A DNA stretch of 64,000 nt from positions 992,001 to 1,056,000 of the forward strand of contig CM041200.1 in NCBI GenBank assembly GCA_023078555.1, read 5' to 3'. How positions within the stretch are numbered: position 1 is the first letter of the stretch; every line of letters begins with the position of its first letter. The DNA comes from Ulva prolifera (lineage: Eukaryota > Chlorophyta > Ulvophyceae > Ulvales > Ulvaceae). This document shows positions 36,401 through 47,378 of the stretch, one piece after another. The position numbers and the translations under genes were made by a program. The notes under the pieces were generated by a model. The model ran no database searches. It worked only from the letters and a program-made list of their open reading frames with translations, and was not told where the DNA came from.

Positions 36401-39400
36401 ATGCAGGCAATCGGCTCAATTTCAGGATCCATGGATGAACAGCAGGAGAACCAATTTCTGGTCACCGTTATAAGGGATTTGCTGAATTTGTGTGAGAAAA
36501 CCCGAGGCAAAGATAACAAAGCTGTGATTGCTTCTAACATCATGTATGTTGTTGGGCAGTATCCGCGCTTCCTTCGTGCACACTGGAAGTTCTTGAAGAC
36601 CGTCGTAAATAAATTGTTTGAGTTCATGCACGAGCTGCACCCCGGTGTCCAAGTGCGAATTCCTATTCGTTTGTTGTTGTTCTGCCGTGATCATATGTGC
36701 CATGTTATTGGGTGTCTGATGCATTGATGATCTTGATTCATGACGTCAAAGACACACAGCAAGTGGCATTTATCCAAAAAGTGCCGTTCTGTACCATGCC
36801 CTATGTATGCATTGCATGATGTACTCTGATTGAGGCATGCTACTGCGCAGGATATGGCCGTAGAGACGCTTCTGAAAATATGCCACAAGTGCAAGCGCAA
36901 ATTTGCAGTGCTGCAGCCCATGGAGCAGCAACCATTTGTGGCGGAGTTGCTCGTCTCACTGTCAGATGTCATCAAGGACCTGAAAGTTCACCAGGTCAAC
37001 ATGTTTTATGAATCTGTTGCGCTCATGATCCGGGCTGAAGGGCACCAACCCACCAGAGACTCTTACCTGGTATGTTATCCATCAGCCCATTGCTCTTTGT
37101 GGCACTTCCTTGGTACCGCCTTGACACCAACATTCATCCTGATACCATCACATCACATGGAAGATCAGTGCATTTCAGACCCTGGTCGTGCTTCTTGAGG
37201 CAGTCAGAGTGCCAATTTTCACATGCATATCAGAAGGATGTCTGATAGCGATCCAACTGCTCAGCAGCAGTTGTGTTACAGGTGAAGGTGATGGAACTTC
37301 CAAACCAGAGTTGGCACGCTGTGATGGCACAGGTTGCACAATCGGCTGATACATTAGAGCGTGCCGAAGTGCAACACTCATTGCATAATCTACTTCAGGC
37401 CAATGTGTCTGTATGCCAGAGCATGGGAGGGTATTTCATGCCACAGATGGTGCTGCTGTTTGCACCAATGCTACAAGTGTACGCTCAGTACAGCCAGCTC
37501 ATCAACAATGGGATCCAGCAGGCGGGGCCATTAGGTGCCCAACATTCAGCAATCAAAAGCATGCGCAGCGTGAAGAAGGTCACCCTGCAGCTCATAGAGA
37601 CGTTTGTTGAGACGTCAGAACTTGAGGATCATTTGGCTGTCATTTCCACAGACTTTGTGCCTGCCCTGATGACGCCTATACTGTCAGACTATGAGAACAG
37701 CCTGCCGGATGCAAGGCGAGCTTCATCTTCTCATGTTGCAGAATTTGATTTGCAGCACCACTGAATATTATGACATGCCACCCTGATTCACATGCGCATA
37801 GTGTTCCGGCATGCAACGCCTCACTTCAGAAGAAGATGAGCCATTCGACACCGCTGGCCAAAGTGGAAGTGACTGCAAAACACCAGAGATTGGGCAAGGA
37901 TGTTTCAATGTGCAGGGAGTCTGAGGTATTGAGCATGTTTGCGATGATCGTGAACAAGCTCAAAGGTCATATGGTGCAGTATGTACCCAAGATTTTCGCG
38001 TCAACTTTTGAGTGCACGCTCAACATGATCAAGGGCAACTATGTCGACTTCCCGGAGCACCGCCTGCAATTTTTCTCGCTGCTTGCAGCAATCACTAACA
38101 ACTGCTTCAGCTGCTTGCGCACCATGCTGCCTGCACAGCAGGGTCTGCTCATAGACTCTATCGTGTGGGCATTCCGACATACGGAACGGAACGTGGCTGA
38201 TACCGGCCTCAGCCTCCTCAGTGACCTCCTGCTGCGCTACGTCCAGGAGCGGGATCTCCTGGGACAGTTTCTGCAGCAGCACTACTGCCGCCTGGTGCAG
38301 GAGATTTTTGCCGTCATGACTGACACCATGCACAAGCCTGGATTCCGGTTGCAGGTGCCCGCTCCCCTCATGCAGATTATGGTCACTCTCATCTTGTTGG
38401 TTGATTCCTACCACCATTTCTCCAGATTACAGGGTCTCTGTTCATGTTTCATCCTTGTGCAGGTGAAAATTTTGTCGACATTGCTGAACATTGTCAAGAC
38501 CAACACAGTGCCCGTGCCGCTGTGGGGAGACAACCAGAATTTCTCATCGAATGCTGAGTTTATTCGTGGTCACCTGCTGCAGCTGCTCGCATCGTCGTTC
38601 CCCAACATGACCGAGGCACAGGTGCAATTAGCCGTAGACAAGATGTTTGAGCATGTGGACGACCACCAGGCGTTCAAAAATCATTGTCGGGACTTTCTCG
38701 TCCAGGTTCGCCACCGTACCACCGCACCCATACCTATGTGTCGAACGCATTCAGTTTGTATATGTGGTTCGTGCACTCTTTTTTCGTGCGGTGTAATGTG
38801 CCTCGTCCAGGTGCGCCACCTGGCTGGAGGATGCGGTTGCGTTCGGGTCACAGTGAGCCGCATTTGTGTACGCATGTTCTTCAGGTTTCCAGATTTCAAA
38901 GATCCTGCATTTATGTCAGCAGCCAAAATGGAAGCAATGACTGCACAATCTGTTTTTGTCGTGAAGCATTCTGAATCCCAGGGCTGCCCCAATAATTGCT
39001 GTGAGTGCGCAGCAGCATGCTAAATGCATAGTTCGATGCCGTGTCGTGTGCCGTTTGAGACATCAAGAAGCCAATGCATAGGGGGATGCTGTCCGAGCTG
39101 TGCCTCGCACCGCCTGCTATAGCGGAAGCTGCCGTGTGACATACAGACATTGAGCATGCATACATACGCATAGCGTTGACAAGTTCTCATGTTTTGTTTG
39201 TCCTGTGAGGCTTCACAATCCCAGGCCTCGCCAATCCCAAGCGAGTTGGTTGTGCTGGCTCCTCTCCCTGCCCTTTTCAGTCTTGAGCCTGTTCCACCAT
39301 CAGCATCAGGACATGGGAAATGTGTGTGTAGACGAAAGAATTTGGAAGTGCGGATAACAGCGAACTTTTCGCTGAGGAAAAAGCTGCACAAGAAGCGGCG

Positions 39401-39469
39401 CGGAGAGCAGCTGTGCCGGGGCTGGTCAATCCGAACGAGGTCAAGGATGAGCAAGTTATGGACGATTGA
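33460..39469 (+). CDS. XPO1: Exportin 1 (XPO1/CRM1)
   Basis: Fourteen exons: 33460-33585, 33732-33848, 34009-34170, 34251-34544, 34701-34931, 35155-35326, 35541-35620, 35951-36271, 36407-36652, 36851-37069, 37282-37715, 37916-38354, 38463-38705 and 39332-39469. They give 1073 aa, the usual size. The protein exports leucine-rich-NES cargo from the nucleus with Ran-GTP. The CRIME block is [14 protein letters not shown]. The NES groove carries [15 protein letters not shown] with Cys530, equivalent to the leptomycin-reactive Cys528 of human CRM1. HEAT blocks such as [18 protein letters not shown] are nearly identical to plant XPO1, and the end is [14 protein letters not shown]. Intron 11 is GC-AG (GCAAG|GCGAGC). 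The exon 7/8 boundary is ambiguous: alternative donors near 35646 or 35651 with an acceptor at 35975 would keep frame and length. Confidence 0.96.
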
Positions 39470-39788
39470 TATGCTGTGATGATGTATGTTTGTGTGGCTC
39501 TGGGGCAAACCTGTGCTGTGATAGGCACAGATCAAAGGGCACACTGATGAATGGCAGAAATCCTGCATGGCTGTGCAACAGGCTCCAGCGTTCGGTGCAT
39601 GTACAACGCGTTGCCCCCGAACCCAAATCTAGCGCAGATTGGCTGGTTGTTCATTCTGTGCCAGAGCTGATTACAATCATGTATGTGTATCACAATCAAT
39701 TCTGCTGCAGGCGAGAGAGAAATTTTGCTCTTACAACCTGTACCAGTGTGCAGCTGCATTCGTCTGTGTGCATTGTGTGGTGTGCTGA

Positions 39789-41094
39789 TCAGCTGCTGAT
39801 TCCAATGCTCCCATCAGAGTCTATGACTAATCTGCACAATACAGCATTGTACTTGTGCAACATCGTGTCTGATGCTTTGTCCATACATATTTCATGTCAG
39901 AAGTGAACGGCCACACGTTACTGGGCCATCATTGACGAGAGATACGTCCATAATGGCTCCAAAAATCCCATCTTGAACTCGTTCTGGTATATACTCTTTT
40001 CTCAGGGTTCCCAGAAACGCATTGTAAGTGTCCTGCGCCTGCAGAGTGAACGCTTGTGAAGAGCATACTCGGTGTTCAATCTCATTCACACATTCGCATA
40101 CGAAACATAAACTGCATTGAAACCTGTTCGGTGGCCATCGATCTTGAGAAGTCCGGGGATTTAGATTTTGCCCGACCATAGAGCGTAAACTGCATGCAAA
40201 ACTGGCCAGTGAAACCAATGCCAGGTCGCGAATAAGCATACCATGGCCAAATCCTATGAGCATGGTGTCACCAAAACCATTCAGTGCAACACTTCTTGAC
40301 TGAATGCTAGTGGTCCTACAATTGAATGGTATTCGAAAAGGTGCTACCCAACGCTATTTGCGGGCATGTGGTGCGACATATCTGGTGTCAAATTAGAGCT
40401 GTATAATTGCATGTTGAAGCAGAGCTGCAGATATCTGCAGACATGGCATGTCCAGTTTTTGCACGAGTGTTGCGATCGGGTGCGATTGCCACATCTGCCA
40501 TCGCTCAATTGTAACATGGTGTGCACATGCGACAAAACATATGGCACACGCTGCCAATAGAGTAGGTGGTCTGGACCTGTGAAATGCAGAGGATCTCCCC
40601 TTCTTCATCAGCAATACTGTTCTTGAAGTGTTTGCCAGAATGTTCATCGTGAAACAGCCGTGTGGCAAGAATCTTGCGCACGATCAAATCTGTATCTTTG
40701 GCTTCATCGCCACTCTTCAGGCCAACCAGGCACAACAACCCTGCAACCATGTGAGTGGCGATCAAATCAAGGTGGCTCATTAAGCACCAGAAGTCATACC
40801 TGCATCGACAGACAGGTGGGAATTTAGCATGCTGATGATGTGGCTGCCACACCTGCAGCACTGCAGACTCAGCACCATCATGTTGGACACAGTTGCAGCT
40901 CATCATGCGTCGGTTCAGGCCGGATCTGGTTAGCCAAAAAGCCAAAACACAATCTGATTGCACGAATGCATGGCCGGGAGAGCCGACTAAAACCGGAGTC
41001 ACAATCAGATGCAAGTACCTCTTCCTATTCTCGACACAACAGTGCCATTCACAGTAACTGACGCAGTCTTGACTCGCTGTATGACAACCCTCAT
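39789..41094 (-). CDS. DTD1: D-aminoacyl-tRNA deacylase (DTD)
   Basis: Minus-strand exons 41094-41019, 40740-40577, 40189-40124, 40038-39917 and 39831-39789 give 156 aa, the usual size. The start MRVVIQRVKTASVTVNG is the family N-terminus. The two active-site motifs are intact: SQFT at 79-82, formed across the exon 2/3 junction, and NDGPVT at 138-143 with the chirality-checking Gly-cis-Pro pair G140-P141. DTD removes D-amino acids, and glycine from mischarged tRNA-Ala, after charging. It overlaps no neighbour: it ends 319 bp from the XPO1 stop (convergent) and starts 236 bp from the NTAN1 start (divergent). Confidence 0.95.
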
Positions 41095-41330
41095 CTGTGT
41101 GCTCGCGGCCAGAGGGAGCGCGAAGACCGTGGGAGCAGTTAGCTCAGTCTATTCAGGACGTATTGGAATCCTTGTTTCAGACGGACACTGGTACCCCTTC
41201 AGACACAGCTGCAATTCCATTGGACGCGAAGGCCTGCCTGCGAGAGCCCAAGCACACGCATCGCATGGACCTGTGACCTGCCATAGAACATCGGCGGCCA
41301 CTGCCTACACAACGTCTAGAAGCGCCGTGC
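41095..41330. promoter_or_regulatory. Short shared promoter region, DTD / NTAN1
   Basis: Only 236 bp separate the two divergent start codons, so one bidirectional promoter probably serves both genes. No TATA box is obvious. Confidence 0.55.
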
Positions 41331-42367
41331 ATGAGCCTTCAAGCCACTTGCCAGGGACGGCCAGTACTCATGATCCTTGAACTCGCGGAACATAACCTCC
41401 GCACAGACACAGCGGGCTCCAGCCTGCAGAAATCGCTTGAGACCAGCAAGGGCATCCAGGTCTGCCATTCATCAGCTCGTGAAACAATTTTCGCAGCCCG
41501 TGTGTGGTAAACGCCCCACCTGTCTGGATTTAAAGGGTCGACTTCGAGGGAGTGTACTCAGATGTTCTGTGTGACATCTGACCGCCCAGCACAACTCATT
41601 GTATCCAACACGGTGGCCTTACAACTGAAACAGCTGTTGCCATCAAGCTAAGGCATGGGGTGCCTCGTTTTTGCAAGAGTGTGGTCCAAAGCTGCATGTT
41701 CAGCCTCAGCAACGAAACCGTCGCTACTGCACCCAATTTTGTGCTATGATCAAGATACAACATCTGTGGCCTGCAGTAACGTCGTTTCTTCCATTTGCAG
41801 CTTCATTACCAGTCCATCGCCTTCCATCCTCAAACTCTCGATCTGTACTGGACGCACATGCACTGTGAGCCAAGTCCACGATGCATCTTCAAATGTCAAC
41901 AAGGCCAACGCTCATGCGATCACCGCTGACTTCACGTCATGCTGAATGATGCTGCGTTGACTGTATCTCGGCGCAGTCTCAACGTGCCATGCATGGTCCT
42001 GCTGCAAGGAGAACGACTGTTGCCTGCTATGTCTCCGGGGCAGGTAGATGGAAGGTGCTCCACATGCAGCAACGCTTGCAGACCACAGTAGCGCATTTCC
42101 TGGGCAGCAGTGGCGTTGAGGATGACAGCAAGCACATCCATGTAGAGCAAGGCGAGTGTGCACACGTTGACCTGCACAACGAGCCCGCTGGCGGTGTGCG
42201 CCTCCTGTCGCACACAGCCACGACATGCGTCATCTGCGTGCTGCACTGCACATCGAGCAAGCGGGCATACATTGCGCACCTGGACAGCAGCAGTTGCAGA
42301 ACCAATGCAGACGTCAACAAAGCGCTGGACCTGATGCAGCGCGTGCGCCCCCCCTTGATACCCTTCG

Positions 42368-42400
<33 letters not shown>

Positions 42401-43432
42401 ATCCTTTTTCGTGCTCTCCGCATCACAATTTCGAGCGCAGCCCAGCACTTCATCTCGCCCCTACACCTCCCGGGATGCGTTGTCTATTACATGCACGGTC
42501 AGCCGGTGTGCGTGCTGGGCTTTGGTCGCGCCTGCAGCTGGATGACTGCCAGGCCTGCACATGGAAGTCGGTGTGTGCGCCTTGGACATGGCGCTTGTGG
42601 AAGCGAACAGCGGCTGCGTGCGTGTGCAGCCGGATGTGTTTCTGGTGGGTGCGTATGAGGATAGCCAGGGTTGCGGCGCAGCGGTGTTGGCAGGCTTGCT
42701 TGAGCTGCTCCAGCAACATGCCCGCCCGTGCCGCGTACGCCTCTTCTGCTGCGGGGCGCTCAACACCAGCAGCGATGGCTCTCCGCAGGCGCAGGGAGTG
42801 AGCTACCACACTGCAACTGGCGCATGCCACTGCCCGCCCCCGGACAGCCCGCCAGGTGTGCAACACATGTGAGCTTCGCATGCCAAACTGCCATTCACAG
42901 CCTCGCAGCAACGGGGCCTTGTGAAGGTGCGAGGTGACGCCGTTCCTGCTGTAAGCTGTTAGCATGCTGCCATGAGTGCCATGCAGATGTTCACGAACAG
43001 GTCTTCGCGGACGTTCGCCGTCTGTAAGTGCGGACGGAGTTTCGATGTAGCTGCAGTGGCATGACTGTTAACCTGTGGAATGGCGATCTATACCAGATGT
43101 CGAGTGGCAGTGACAGAGTAAGGCTGAGCTCACTTCACAGATTGACGCCGAGCCTGGGTGCAGTGCCAGGTGCTGTTCGGCGGCAGGCCTTGTGGTGGGC
43201 CAGGGCCATGTGCGGGCAGCCCCAAGGGCTGCAGCAAGTGTATGACAGCGCTTCTGCTAGGCTGGAGCTACCCGGTGTTCGCTTGCAATGGCCGTGGCAT
43301 GCAGTCATGTATGCCATCAACATGATCCACAAGTCAGACAATGACATCTTGCAGACCTGCTCAACATCACCAGATGCAGAAATGCCGGGATTTTCTGATG
43401 GTGCGATCGCTGATCCATCTTGTGGATGCTGA
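41331..43432 (+). CDS. NTAN1: Protein N-terminal asparagine amidohydrolase (NTAN1)
   Basis: Exons 41331-41459, 41977-42342, 42630-42855 and 43164-43432 give 329 aa (animal NTAN1 is ~310). The catalytic Cys is C127 in LLSHTATTCVICVLH, matching the ATTC block of the family, followed by AYIAHLDSS. Downstream, PDVFLVGAYEDS and a C-terminal QQVYDSASARLELP ... ILQTCSTSPDAEMPGF region match family blocks. The enzyme deamidates N-terminal Asn to Asp, creating a substrate for arginylation in the N-degron pathway. It acts in cytosol and nucleus. Exon 1 rests on phase and partial resemblance and is the least certain. Intron 2 contains a 33-nt cytosine run. Confidence 0.88.
42368..42400. repeat. 33-nt poly-C tract
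   Basis: An uninterrupted run of 33 cytosines lies in intron 2 of NTAN1, 25 nt after the donor. On the other strand it is poly-G. Its length may be under-called or over-called in assembly. Confidence 0.95.
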
Positions 43433-43878
43433 ATAGCTTGTATTTGCCAGCCTAATCCAGCCTCAGAGACAGCATTAAAAAGGGCACAGATCGTGTTTTG
43501 GTTCAGGAGAATCTCTGAACCGCAAGCAGAAACGTGTCCCGCATGCAGGCGTGCGCGCCAAGCTGCAATGGTGCCTGGACCACCTCAGCGGCGAATTGAT
43601 GGAAGTGGCAAGTGAGAAGCATTACTTCTCTCACGGACAGGGTTGGCTGCCCTGTACACCTACTAGCTAAGAATTCCCAACAATACAGTACACGCAGGTA
43701 AGCACTGCATTCAAGACACACCGAACGGTGGAATTTGGCCAGCACAATTCAGTCCCACTAGGACTCCGTCCATACCCCTGTAGCAAAGACATGACAACAT
43801 AGTGCTGCCGTACGCAATGACAACTGGACACGTTTCCGCGCATGCTGCACAGCGGCAAGAAGTCCAGTGTTGCCACAC
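43433..43878. other. Convergent intergenic region
   Basis: Between the NTAN1 stop (+) and the coiled-coil gene stop (-); presumed 3' UTRs. Confidence 0.45.
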
Positions 43879-46800
43879 TTACAGCGCAGCAGCCTGCTTG
43901 GGCTGCTTCGCCCTCTTATCTGCCTTCCCCTCCACCTTGTCTCCAGCTAGATCCTCCTCCAGAGGTGGCAGCCACTCCTCATCGAGTGCAACGATCTTGT
44001 CCATTCCCTCTGCCGCACGCTCGATGAGCGTCCGCGTGAGCTTGGCCTCAACTGCAAGCTTCATGCTTGACAGGTCGTCTGGCAGGAGGCGGGCCATGGC
44101 GATAACGTCGCGCTGCAGAGCACTGTGTGCGGCCTCGGTGCGCGCCGCATGCCGCTGCCAGTATGCCAGCTCCTCCTTGACGCTGTCCAGCAGCTGCTCA
44201 AGGTTCTGCCGCTCCTTGGCAGCCGCGGCGACAGCCTTCTCGCGCTCCTCCTGCGCCGCGTCGATCATGTCCTGCGCTGCCTGCCGTGCCTCTTCGTTGG
44301 CCTGTGCCTTCGCGACCTGTAATCAAATTTGCTTTGACTCCAGTCAGTCTGTCAAGCCAATGCAGAATGTACACGATTTGCTGAGTGTAACGTGTGGAAG
44401 AGATCTGCAAGCTATTATCACAGGACACGAGTTGATCTACCGAGCAAATGTGGCGATCTGTAAGCACAAAGGCATATGCCCTGGGCAGGCCCACCTCAAG
44501 GCTGGCAGCTGCATTTGTGCGTAGTAAGGCTGCTAGCTCCTCATGCTCTGCCTGCAACTCCTGCACCCGAGTCTGAAGCTTCTGTTCGGCTGCCTCAGCA
44601 CGGGCGCCCAGCTGCGCCAGTGCCTCCTGCATGCTACCCTGGTTCCGCAGCAGTTCCCGCTCCTGCTCCTCCAGCTCCCAACACCTCCTACACATCACTT
44701 GCTGCCAGTGATGCAGGCGCGCCAGCTCGCTACCATGCACCAAACGGCCTCCCAGGACCAGTCATACATTGCTGCACCCCTGTCGCACACATTGCACACA
44801 CAAGTACAGCATCATTTTAGAACTGAGGTCGGCCAACGCACACAGAAATGTTGCGCTTGCACACATACACGCACGCACTTAACCGGCAACCAGTCCACAT
44901 GCAGTGCATGAGCACATTGTGCGCTGCACCAGCATACAACCACAATACTGACTCCCGCAAGCAACGGACGAGCCGCACCTTGTAACATGCTCTGTATCGT
45001 CTCGCGCACGCCGCGCGCCGTCCCGCTCTGCCAGCTTCAGCTTCTCAAAGCTGTTCTGGGCCTCCTGCACGCGATGTTCACACATCTCGTGTGTGGTACG
45101 GACATGCCGCACAGCTGCCGCCTGCTTCGCAGCAGAAACACGCAGGGCTGCGTCGCGCTGCTCAGCAGCTGCTGTCACCTCCTTGCGCAGGGAGGCCACC
45201 TCCTCCTGCAGAGCCGCACACTCGCTGTGAGCGGCTGCCGCAAGGTCCGCAGCAGCTGCAGCCTCCGAGAACAGCCGTTGCGCGACCTCTGCTGTCTCCA
45301 GCTGTGCTGCCTGAGCTTGGCGTGCGGACTCCTGTGTCGTGAGTGCGGCCTTCTGGGCTAGGTCCACACGCGCACGTGCTATGGCCATCGCATCTGCAGC
45401 TTCGGCACTGACCTTGTCTGCAGCACTCGCCGCAGCCTCCACCACAGCTGTGTCTGCAGCACGCACACGCTGGGCTGCTGCTGCCTCAGCAGCCTGAACT
45501 TTCTCCATTGCAACCTCAACTGCATCAGACATCTTGGCCAGCTGACTATCCCGGGATTTCATAAATTTCTGCACATTGCCACAGAATTGACCCAGGCGAC
45601 AAACATCCAAAAATCATGGTTATGTGTTTTGATATTGATGGCAGTGCCGGCGATGATGGAGGCAACGGCATTGCTATAGATGTCTTCATCACAGTCCGAC
45701 AGACAGATAACATGCCTGGGAGAGCTCTTTTGTTACAGCCTCGCGTGCCACCTGCATGGCAGACTCCGCTTGTGCTGTTGCCTTCTTCGCTCCCTCGGTG
45801 GCATTAGATATTTTTGTACGGAGAGTTCCTAGCTCCTCCTCCAGATTCCTTGTTTCAGAGATCTGCTTGCGTGAAGCCCGATCCCGATCCATGCCATCTT
45901 TGCGAAGTTTGATAGCTTCAGCCTCCTTCTCTGCACGAGCAGACACAAGTGTAGAGAATCTAGTCAGCAAACTGCCGTGAGCAGGATGGCATGGACGTCT
46001 ACAGACCTTTTAGAGTGTCCTGAACTTGGTCTAGTTTTTGCTGCAGCATCCGCACTGTGTCGGATTGCATGACTGCGTCTGGATCCTTGTCAAAAACAAA
46101 ATCTTTGGCCTGTATGGGCAACGCATTGAAACTCAAGTGTTTCGGGCGCGCTCGACAACCGTGTGTCGGGCCCGACTGAAAGCGTCCGGAATAAGTCTGC
46201 TCATCGAAACTGTTTACATTGTGGGCTCAGGTAACGCACTTGTGAAACTGAAACATATTTCACACCATCAACTTCTACTGTTCGAAATATTTTTGCTTCT
46301 TTGGCGGCTGCTCCATTTGTGGGGGTCTGCACCAGCGCGCGAAGGCAACGGCGCGACGCACAAACTGAGCGAGTGGGTGCAACGTGGACCAAGGGATGCG
46401 AGGTGACTCGCATACTCGTTCCTGCATAGAAAGAGAAATAACATTGCCAAACTGAGGCGCAGGTGTCCGCGAACAGGCGCTGGCATGTTATTCGTCCATG
46501 ACCGCGCACAGCACGAGTGGCAGCGAGTTCTCTGTGCCACACGTGGTGCATTTGCATTCTACACTAGGATTGAAGAATATGTGTGCACGATCCGATATGT
46601 TCATACACATTGAATGGCAGTTTCGAATCATTGTGACGGAAGTTTGCTGTGGTGCTCGATGAAGAGCGACACGCGCTAAAATCCACCTGGCAAAGAGCAT
46701 ACGCGACTGGGAACTGCAATATGCCCAGCCGCAAAGCATCAGATGTAGGTCCGCAACACGGGAAGAGGCAGAGTCGCGTGGGCTCCGGCTGACGTAGGTG

Positions 46801-47045
46801 CCGTCGCGACGCTGACTGGCATGATGAAGACATCGGAATGAAATTTGCATCACAGCTATTGCAGCAGATCTTGAGTAACCTGTTGCACGATGTAATGCAC
46901 ACGGACGCGATATTCAAAGGCAGCATACCTGACATATTGACGCAGTGACGAGGTCCGGGGGCAAGCGAAGTCTACCAGCTGTCACTGGCTTGCCAATAAT
47001 CGATAGTTTATGTGACTCTCTTCTGCGCAGCTCGGACGTCTTCAT
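43879..47045 (-). CDS. Alanine-rich long coiled-coil protein
   Basis: Minus-strand exons 47045-46929, 46326-46240, 46109-46007, 45930-45716, 45568-44979, 44687-44495 and 44316-43879 give 580 aa; all phases agree. Residues 1-~90 are a basic, non-coiled head (MKTSELRRRESHKLSIIG, KIFRTVEVDGVKYVSVSQ). From ~95 to ~540 the sequence is almost continuous Ala/Glu/Gln/Arg heptad-rich coiled coil (ATAQAESAMQVAREAV, SECAALQEEVASLRKEV). The C-terminus is acidic then basic (LDEEWLPPLEED ... KRAKQPKQAAAL). I recognise no family; a structural role such as cytoskeletal, ciliary or organelle scaffold is guesswork. The intron after 45716 is GC-AG. An upstream exon cannot be excluded because the start ATG directly follows TTTCAG. 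Confidence 0.72.
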
Positions 47046-47378
47046 CTGAAACAAACGTCTATCGCGACATATCGATTGTTCACTGGTAAGGCACACCAGC
47101 CACTCGGGCGCGACAGCACGCATGCATGCAGGTTCAATGGCACGGCAACGGCTGTTTTGTCTTCCCACCGCAACCAGAACCTGTGTACATTGGATCTTCA
47201 ATTGTATGCCACATTCGGATCAGCAAGAGTCAAAATGCATCAAACTCGATAGACATGATGACGGATCCATTACAGATTTCAACTGGACTGTCAGGCTGCT
47301 ACACCACATGATACCGATAAAATGCATCCGGCGTGATTCCGGCATACAAATTTATCCTGATAAGCCACGAATCTGTGG

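Noticed and set aside
40344-40440. A minus-strand open stretch (FNMQLYSSNLTPDMSHHMP) that aligns by chance with the DTD segment after SQ
   Set aside because: A better exon at 40124-40189 gives SQ|FTLYGRAKSKSPDFSRSMATEQ with the true SQFT motif and a perfect join to the next exon, so this stretch is intronic.
41136-41200. A tRNA-like TTAGCTCAGT string
   Set aside because: No matching acceptor stem, anticodon arm or T-loop (GTTCRA) at the right distance.
41989-42801. One + strand frame running through the poly-C tract as poly-proline
   Set aside because: NTAN1 family blocks on both sides require an intron here; the proline run is translated intron.
43802-44524. Long + strand open frame of ~240 codons
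   Set aside because: It is antisense to coiled-coil exons; Ser/Cys/Ala-rich composition is typical of the reverse of GC-rich Ala/Glu coding sequence.
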